A DNA stretch of 64,000 nt from contig NC_134397.1 of assembly GCF_050003625.1 (NCBI RefSeq), forward strand, positions 151,155,526-151,219,525, given 5' to 3'. Position numbers and translations under genes: made by a program. The number at the start of each line of letters is the position of its first letter. Position 1 is the first letter of the stretch. The stretch is from Haematobia irritans. Lineage: Eukaryota > Arthropoda > Insecta > Diptera > Muscidae. A model generated the notes under the pieces. That model searched no databases and had not been told where the DNA came from. It worked only from the letters and a program-made list of their open reading frames with translations. This document shows positions 57,366-64,000 of the stretch, in pieces.

Positions 57366-57841
57366 ATGCAATTGAGATTGCATAACAGGATTCATTGTCT
57401 GCAACAAAAACAAAAATGGAGAACTAGGCTAGCCGATTGGTTGAAAACGTCGCTTCAATCAAGTGTCAATAATCCGCTTTACTGTGCTCTAGTTAAATAC
57501 TGACACATACTGATTTATAAATGAGCCAAATACAAGCCACCTTGCTACAGGAAAGGACAGGAAAGGAAAGGTGATTACCTTATGCGTCTTACATATTATA
57601 AGTTTTTCTGGACGGAAGTTCCGTGTTTGTAAAGAAACTTACAGTGTGTCCAATCGATACGACAATTCGTTGATGACTAAATAATGGGTAAATGTGTTAT
57701 CGATCCCATAAACATGCAGCAGTATCGATTATGCCTTCGGACTTAACTTATAATGTGGCCAATATATGGAATATGTTCGACACGAACACTGTCGTCCGGA
57801 TAAACTTATAGTCTGCAAGGCTCATTACACATTGCCCTTTA

Positions 57842-57974
57842 GGTTGGGTTAGGTTAGGTGGCAGCCCGATGTATCAGGCTCACTTAGACTATTCAGTCCA
57901 TTGTGATACCACATTGGTGAACTTCTCTCTTATCACTGAGTGCTGCCCGATTCCATGTTAAGCTCAATGACACA
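57842..57974 (-). mobile_element. 5'-truncated SINE with 15-bp target duplication
   Basis: Reverse of the SINE tail (ggttaggttaggtggcagcc, then the shared atcaggctcacttagacta). The flanks acacattgcccttta occur on both sides (57828-57842 and 57971-57985). Confidence 0.85.
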
Positions 57975-58265
57975 TTGCCCTTTACAATTTCGCAAAGTTA
58001 TTTATTAATGAATGAATACAACACATAGTTTCGGTGTTTTAATTTACTTGTTAGCTAATCGGAAAAGGTTAATATACACCCAATAGAACGATCAATTGGT
58101 AAAATTCCAGCACATTAATAATACATTTTGGTCGAGCTTAATTACAAAACTAAACAAAAATTAAGAATTTGAACCAAAGGTCGATTACCAAATAAAATAA
58201 CAATAACAACAACTGTACGTAAAATATATTTATACTAACCTGTTTCCCCTTGCGTTTCATTTTAG

Positions 58266-58405
58266 ATGATATTGAGGATGAAGATGCCATTGCCGATGAA
58301 GATATTGAACCGGAACCTGAAAAAGAATATTCATCACTTAAGGATATGTTGAACGATGGTAACGAAGATGATGACTACTATGGCTACGATGAAGATAATT
58401 ATTAA
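58266..58405 (+). CDS. Brf1: Brf1, last exon (acidic C-terminus)
   Basis: With the G from the exon at 53298 it reads DDIEDEDAIADEDIEPEPEK, then EYSSLKDMLNDGNEDDDYYG and YDEDNY, stop TAA at 58403-58405. It is strongly acidic, as are the C-termini of many Brf1 proteins. Acceptor ttcattttag|at. Together the five exons give about 475 residues; with the roughly 200 residues expected upstream this matches the usual animal Brf1 size of about 660-680. Confidence 0.85.
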
Positions 58406-58975
58406 ATTTAAATCTTCAACATATTTAATTACACTCTTTCGACGTCTATAGGCTAAGTTATTTTTAAGATACTTGATCTTTAGTAAAAGTTAATATAATC
58501 ATGTTTTTATAAGAAAATTTTCTTGTGGTGTGTGTGTACAAAGGCTTTTTGTACATACGACTACTTTTGACATTTTTAAAAGATTTGTGATTTCTCTATA
58601 TCTATCATATATCGATATCTTAACAATTGAGTCATAATATATTCCAATTTTAGGTTTTCTTTTAGTTTCAATTCATTTAATTTATAATGTGTACTCCTTA
58701 CAGGTATATAATAGTAATAATGCTTTTTTATAGTATGATTATGAATAAAAAATTGAGTTTACTATATAAATGTTTTGGAAATTTTCGTAATAAACTACAA
58801 AGGATATTAGAGTAACTAAAATGTGGGAATCAAATAGATACTTTCAAGTGTTTTAAGCCAAATAAACTTATGTTTTGGATAAATGCTTGTATTGAACAAG
58901 CTTTCAAACCTTTTTCAAGAAATTATCTTATGTGAGAAAATCTGCTTCTTAACAAATTGCATACATTATCGACAA
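58406..58975 (+). terminator. Brf1 3' UTR with candidate poly(A) signals, then spacer
   Basis: AATAAA-type signals occur at about 58744 (gaataaaaaatt) and 58788 (taataaactac). The 3' UTR is likely 350-400 bases. No other gene is seen before the transposon at 58976. Confidence 0.55.
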
Positions 58976-60335
58976 CAGCGTTGCCAGAATTGTTTCACCA
59001 AAAACCGCTAGATTTGCCCAAAAAAATAGCTAAAAAAATCTAGAAAATGCTAAAAAATAGCTAGAAAAAAGCTAAATTTTTTTGTATCAAAAGTCACATT
59101 TTTGATTGAAATTTAACAAACTTAAAGGCTTTATTTCACTTACAATGCATATTATTTTCATTTGCATTGCATATTAGCTATGTTTGCGTATTCGATACAT
59201 TTTGATTACTATCACAAATTTTTTACTGGAAGTCCTTCGTCTTGTGGGAGCTACCTTCCCAACACCTCTATTTTATTTACTTCTTATTTTAAAATATTAA
59301 ATGATCTAAGCATGCTTTGGATTTGGTAAAAAAATGATTTGTCATTTTTTTAAATAAAATTTTAGTTTGGTTTTGAAATTGTGAAAAATTCGAAATACGT
59401 TACTTTTATTTAAATTGTAGAAAATACCTATAGTTTACATTTCCCAGTAAAAACATTTTCCTTTTCTTCATGAGCTATCAAAGTGCTTTAAAAACGTGCT
59501 AACGCCAACTTAAATTTCCAAATTCAGACTCGACTTCAAGTAGAAATTATTGTATATATACGTTTTTAAAATAAAGTGTTGAAAAACGTCTTCTATTTTT
59601 GAACGCTATTTTGGTTTGTGGTTAAGATGCAAAAACTCCTCACATTTAAAGACTATTTCACTAATTCTTCCTTCTTTCATGAAAACATACCCATTTTTAA
59701 GTTGAATCACTTAATTATAAGGACAAAACGACTTTATCGTCTTTTGGACAAGGAAAACAGTTTATATAAAAGAAATTCATAAATGCTATTATAACCAAAA
59801 TTCGCGTTCGTATTTTAAGGAGACGACAATATTTTTTCAGTGCACAAAGCTATTCACATCTACTATTTTAATTTAGTAATATCGTAATAACTTTAGAATA
59901 TTATAATAACATAAAAAGGATAAACGAGTCAAATGATAATATTCCCAATAATTTACTGACAGTTTATCTAACAAATTTGTATGGTAATAGTAGATTTAAA
60001 GTTTACGATAACTTTTATGTATATAAAGAAAAAACTTTACAACAAGGTGTATTTGCTACAAAAATGCCCGCATAATGGCTGGACTCATTATTAATGTTTC
60101 AACTGAGCTTTGAAATATGTGGAAACCCTTATACTTGCAGCAAGGCTTAGATAAAAACGCCGATTTATCCATATTTCAATAGAAATATGTCGAAAATAAA
60201 AAAAGCCAAAAATAGCTAAAAGGGTCATGAAAAAAAAGCCAGAAAAAAAGCTAAAAGCTAAATGCATTTTTTCCCGCTAAACGTCTTCAAAAAAAAGCCA
60301 AATCTAGCGGGAAAAAAGCTAAATTGGCAACGCTG
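58976..60335. mobile_element. hAT-like non-autonomous element with exact 8-bp duplication
   Basis: The ends are CAGCGTTGCCAGAATTG and, read inward from the right, CAGCGTTGCCAATTTAG. ATCGACAA flanks both sides exactly (58968-58975, 60336-60343). Sub-terminal regions are runs of agctaaaaa/ctagaaaa-type words. The interior of about 1 kb has no recognisable transposase. An 8-bp duplication and CAG ends fit the hAT superfamily. Confidence 0.85.
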
Positions 60336-60343
60336 ATCGACAA

Positions 60344-60736
60344 CAATAAAATTCAATAGATTGGTAACATATTCTTAATATATATTAACTATTGGAATTA
60401 ATTTCTATGTTTCTATTATTCGAGAATATGTTAAGTTGAAAGCAAGCAATTTGTAAGGCAATTTGTAAAAGCCACATGCTTGCGTTTATTGTGAAGAAGC
60501 TTCTTGCCATTGCTACCAGTGTTGCCAGTATTTTTCAAATCCAGCAAGCTGCAATAAGATCAAGATTTCGAACCACAACACCAAGAGACTGGCGATCGTC
60601 TTCCAAATTCTGGAGATATGAAAATGGGAGTCGGACACCTTGCCGTTATGAACGAAAAATTCTTTCTAACTATTCAAGTAGTAAATTGGGTTCACAAAGT
60701 TGGTAGAATTCTACCAGAAATGGTAGATTTTTATAT
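60344..60736. other. Unassigned DNA with a further CAGTGTTGCCAG end
   Basis: At 60518 cagtgttgccagtatttttc looks like another hAT-like left end, without an obvious partner. At 60690-60735 gtagaattctaccagaaatgg resembles the sub-terminal part of the 29-bp element. No gene seen. Confidence 0.4.
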
Positions 60737-60768
60737 CCTGCGCCACACTGTGGAACAGGGTATTATAA

Positions 60769-61168
60769 CCCAGCAAAAAAACAGAGAAAGAATTCATAAA
60801 ATGGTACAAATCATTTAAATTTTGTCGACAAAAATGCTAAATCCAATCTGAAAAAATTGTGTATTTTTTTGAATATATGAGGTGAAACGTTTCTGACAAG
60901 CGTTAGAATCTATTAAAAATTATAAAAAATTATAAAAATTATTTATTTGACAAAATATCACAGAATTCCTTAATTTGCATCCAAAACATTGAATTGGGAT
61001 CACACCTAAAGAAGTGATGCAAATTCAGTGCAACGGCTGTTGAAATGGAGGACTTCCGTCCTATGACAAGCCCATTTTTAATTCATCGCTTCTGCGTCAA
61101 TTTTGCACCACTTCCGGACCCAAAAAGAACATTTTCATTACTTTTTTGGCGACGCTTTTTTTGCTGGG
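60769..61168. mobile_element. 400-bp TIR element with CCCAGCAAAAAA ends
   Basis: The left end is CCCAGCAAAAAAACAGAG and the right end read inward is CCCAGCAAAAAAAGCG. It interrupts the F2 text attataagttagtgc. The target duplication is at most AA. No coding capacity; the superfamily is unclear. Confidence 0.7.
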
Positions 61169-61310
61169 AAGTTAGTGCATATGTTTGCAACATCCAGAAG
61201 GAGACGAGATAGACACATGGTGTCTTTGGCAAAAATTCTTAGGGTGGGCTCCTGAGTCGATATAGCCATGTCCGTCTGTCCGTGAACACATTTTTGTAAT
61301 CAAAGTCTAG

Positions 61311-61594
61311 GTTAGGTTATAGGTTAGGTTATGTGGCATCCCGATGTATCAGGCTCACTTAGACTATTCAGTCCATTGTGATACCACAGTGGTGAACTTC
61401 TCTCTTATCACTGAGTGCTGCCCGATTCCATGTTAAGCTCAATGACAAGGGACCTCCTTTTTATAGCCGAGTCCGAACGGCGTTCCACATTCCAGTGAAA
61501 CCACTTAGAGAAGCTTTGAAACCCTCAGAAATGTCACCAGCATTACTGAGGTGGGATAATCCACCGCTAAAAAACTTTTTAGTGTTCGGTCGTC
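61311..61594 (-). mobile_element. tRNA-derived SINE, head-truncated
   Basis: It starts (sense: ends) with ggttaggttataggttagg, then the shared tail and body (cattactgaggtgggataat, ccaccgcta). It stops at gtgttcggtcg, just before the tRNA-like head. It splits an F2 element between aaagtcta and tccaatcg, with about 14 bases of F2 missing at the site. Confidence 0.8.
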
Positions 61595-62424
61595 CAATCG
61601 ACTTCAAATTTGGCACAAGTATGTGTTTTGGCTCAGAATAGAACCCTATTGAAATCGGTTCAGATTTAGATATAGCTCCCATATATATATATTTCGCCCG
61701 ATATGGACTTATATGGCCCCAGAAGCCAGAGTTTTACCCTAAATTGCTTAACAGTTTGCACAAGAAGAACAATTAGTACTATAGTCAAGTGTGCCAAATT
61801 TTATTGAAATCGGTTCAGATTTAGCTCCCATATATATCGTTCGCCCGATTTACACTCATATGACCACAGAGGCCAATCTTTTACACCGATTTAATTGAAA
61901 ATTTCCACAGGGAGTAGAATTAGTATTGTAGCTGTGTGTGCCAAATTTGGTTGACATCGGTTCAGTTTTAGATATAGCTCCCATATATATGTTTTTCTGA
62001 TTTCGACAAAAATGGTCAAAATACCTTGTAAAATCACCACTGCTTAGTCGAAAAGTTGTAAAAATTACTCTAATTTTCCTAAACTTCTAACACATATATA
62101 TCGAGCGATAAATCATAAAAAAAACTTTTGCGAAGTTTCCTTAAAATTGCTTTAGATGTAATGTTTCCCAAATTTTTTTTTTACTAACATTGTGTTTCAC
62201 CCTAGTGCATTAGCCGACTTAAATTTTGAGTCTATAGATGTTGTAGAAGTCTATCAAATTCTGTCCAGATCGAGTGATATTTAAATGTATGTATTTGGGA
62301 CAAACCTTTATATATAGCCCCCAAGATATTTGACGGATGTGATATGGTATCGAAAATTTAGATCTACAAAGTGGTGCAGGGTATAATATAGTCGGCCCCG
62401 CCCGACTTTAGATTTCCTTACTTG

Positions 62425-62702
62425 TTTTATTTGGTAGATTGGTAGAATTTTTAATGTTTTGGTAGATTTTGCAAAGAGGTACTTCATAAATTTTGTTAAG
62501 AAATAAACTTCTCACAAAATTTTCTGTATAGAAATAAAATTTTGAGAAATTTGTCTATATAAAAAAATTTAGAGAATATTTTCTACATAGAAATACAATT
62601 TTGACAAAATATTTTACAGAAATAAAATTATGAAAAAATTTCTATAGAAATAAAATATTGAAAAAAATTTCTATAGAAATAAAATATAATATAATAAAAT
62701 TT
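62425..62702 (+). repeat. 29-bp repeat element remnant
   Basis: It starts ggtagattggtagaattttt and continues with degenerate units of tctatagaaataaaat. Confidence 0.65.
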
Positions 62703-63270
62703 TGTGGTAATTCCGAAACAGCTGTACATCCAAATATCTTGCAGTCTATAGGGCTTTGCCCAAATAAATTTGACAAGCATACTTTTCCTCTGTTGGTTAA
62801 ACTACACTTGTAGTTCAGTCAATGTATGGTTTTAAGCTGAGATCAAAAACAACAATAATGATTGAAGAGAAACCAGCAATAACAAACAAAATGAATGAAG
62901 ATAGAGGAAGCACGCTCAAAAACAAACCCAGCCAACTACATTCAAATCGATGATTTGAGCTTGGCAAAGGAAATTTGTTTAGGCAGTAGCCGACTATCAA
63001 ACCTTTTTTCGGAAGGTTCCACTGTAGTTCACTTTGGGTTGAGTGAATTACCCGAATTTATACTGATAATTGGTTGATAGTTTTGCTGCAAGTAGAGGAT
63101 GCTGATGAGGAATGTGGTAATTCCGAAACAGCTGTACATCCAACCATCTTGCAGTCTATAGGTCTTTGCCCAAATAAATTTGACGAGCATACTTTTCCTC
63201 TGTTTGTTAAGCTACACTTGTAGTTTAGTCAATGCATGGTTTTAAGCTGAGATCAAAAACAACAATAATG
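62703..63270 (+). repeat. Pair of about 155-bp direct repeats bounding 250 bp
   Basis: 62703-62856 and 63116-63270 share tgtggtaattccgaaacagc, ttgcagtctatag, tttgcccaaataaatttgac, ctacacttgtagtt and aagctgagatcaaaaacaac with about 10 differences. A third partial copy is at 35295-35365. The repeats start TG and may end CA (aacaaca), so a miniature LTR-type element is possible, but no clear primer-binding site was found. Confidence 0.6.
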
Positions 63271-63537
63271 AAATAAAATTTTGACAAAATTTTCGATAAA
63301 AATAAAATTTTTACAGCATTTTCTACAGAAATAATATTTTGACAAAATATTCGATAGAAATAAAATTTTATTTATAAAAAAGATTAAACCGATTTCTCGA
63401 AAAAATCCCCACAAAAATCCCCAAAATTTATGGAAATTCCCCACCAAATCCCCAACTCAGAAATTTCGTCCCCATTCATGGAAAAATATCTCCAATTTGG
63501 GGGAAAATCCCCAATACTGGGAACACTGCTACAAATG
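63271..63537. repeat. 29-bp repeats and a hAT-like right end
   Basis: 63275-63370 has degenerate 29-bp units. 63395-63529 is rich in atccccaaa words and ends ccccaatactgggaacactg, the inverse of a CAGTGTTCCCAG end. Confidence 0.6.
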
Positions 63538-63781
63538 CAGAGAGAATAAAAATACAAGAGAACGAAACTGTGAAGCGAAACTGCTTCAGTAGGTGGCAGT
63601 CATGAGGAAAATTTCTCTAATATCGTGCAGTTTTTGTCGGCGCTTATCTGAAATATCATACAGTTTGCGTCGGCGTCAACCAGTTCAGCTCTCTGTCGGC
63701 ATTGTGCGACATCTATACGGTTGACATTTATTGTTTTTGTAGAAGAGCGCTTTTCGTTCTCTTGTCTTTTTATTCTCTCTG
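63538..63781. mobile_element. CAGAGAGAATAAAAA MITE with 7-bp duplication, copy 2 (intact)
   Basis: The ends are CAGAGAGAATAAAAATACAA and, read inward from the right, CAGAGAGAATAAAAAGACAA. ACAAATG flanks both sides exactly (63531-63537, 63782-63788). At 244 bp it is half the length of 13686-14189, with which it shares ctgccacctactga-type words in reverse and cgtatagatgtcgcacaatg. Confidence 0.9.
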
Positions 63782-63788
63782 ACAAATG

Positions 63789-64000
63789 ATGTATGTTAAT
63801 TCAATTTACCTATTTCATTACCAACACTTAATTCGTCATTTTATCTTTTTGTTTTTTCTAACAAAATATATATACAATTTTATGTTGCATATTTTTTGGC
63901 TTACATTATACATTAATATGTAGATATTGTATTATTGGCATCCCTACATATTAGTGATAGTTTTATAGCATATTCTTAGGGATTACCAATAAAATAAGCA
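63789..64000. other. Unassigned AT-rich end of window
   Basis: Nothing recognised. Confidence 0.4.

Larger units (their letters stand above)
53411..58265 (+). other. Brf1 intron of 4.9 kb with a large inverted repeat and other transposons
   Basis: Donor gtaatt, acceptor cgtttcattttag. Contents: 53430-53900 unassigned; LINE and SINE fragments 53900-54430; the end of a cacgcacactcacg repeat at 54505-54575; a fold-back element 54840-56021; 29-bp repeats 56655-57365; a SINE tail 57842-57974. 56030-56540, 57370-57840 and 57990-58250 hold nothing I recognise. Confidence 0.8.
60737..62424 (-). mobile_element. DINE-like repeat element, family F2, reverse orientation, with two insertions
   Basis: It runs from the tail end (cacactgtggaacagggtat) through ggagacgagatagacacatg, cgtctgtccg and F2 units (atagctcccatatata) to the start end (gtgcagggtataatatagtc, ccccgcccgactttag). 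A TIR element (60769-61168) and a SINE (61311-61594) interrupt it. Confidence 0.75.

Noticed and set aside
60476..60818. Short plus-strand frames near 60.5-60.8 kb
   Set aside because: They run across a hAT-like end and an F2 end and have no domain.

Overview
This is AT-rich nuclear DNA from a higher fly, most likely a muscid such as a horn fly, stable fly or house fly. Three things point there: repeated mariner elements of the irritans (Himar1) type with the end ACAGGTTGGCTGATAAG, a very high density of fold-back and DINE-like repeats typical of large muscid genomes, and one split gene whose protein is clearly insect-like. The species is an inference.

Only one host gene is recognised: the 3' part of Brf1, the TFIIB-related subunit of the RNA polymerase III factor TFIIIB, on the + strand in five exons (46658-46807, 52140-52366, 52430-53226, 53298-53410, 58266-58405). 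These encode about 475 residues, from the second cyclin fold through the Brf homology region to the acidic C-terminus. The exons for the zinc ribbon and first cyclin fold were not found and probably lie left of the window. Two introns of about 5 kb are packed with transposon copies.

The rest is nested transposons. 0.6-12 kb: DINE-like elements of families F1 and F3, a deleted Himar1-like copy, a TTAA-type MITE and a DD41D mariner-like element with a long open transposase frame. 13.2-15 kb: a Jockey-type LINE cut by two MITEs. 15.3-17.3 kb: a Himar1-like copy cut by a 0.9 kb element carrying two divergent tRNA-like units. 18.6-20.3 kb: an F1 element containing a near-complete tRNA-derived SINE. 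20.9-25.1 kb: one F2 element holding at least six nested insertions. 25.2-31.4 kb: unassigned DNA, a degenerate mariner, a long (TA)n tract and a 1.76 kb TIR element filled with a 29-bp tandem repeat. 31.4-37 kb: an apparently exact 1,768-bp tandem duplication followed by a 2.5 kb 29-bp array. 38.5-46.3 kb: another expanded (TA)n tract, a 2.1 kb fold-back element and a Himar1-like element interrupted by a second DD41D copy. 46.7-58.4 kb: Brf1 and its intronic transposons, including an RNase H LINE and a large inverted repeat. 58.9-64 kb: hAT-like elements with 8-bp target duplications, another F2 element and a MITE with a 7-bp duplication.

The most informative signals are the sharing of a 3' tail by the SINE and the RNase H LINE, a 153-bp internal period common to three DINE-like families, many fold-back families with the same CAC-type ends and 2-bp target duplications, and deletion derivatives of DD41D elements that keep an open catalytic domain. 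No CRISPR array, rRNA cluster or complete protein-coding gene was seen.
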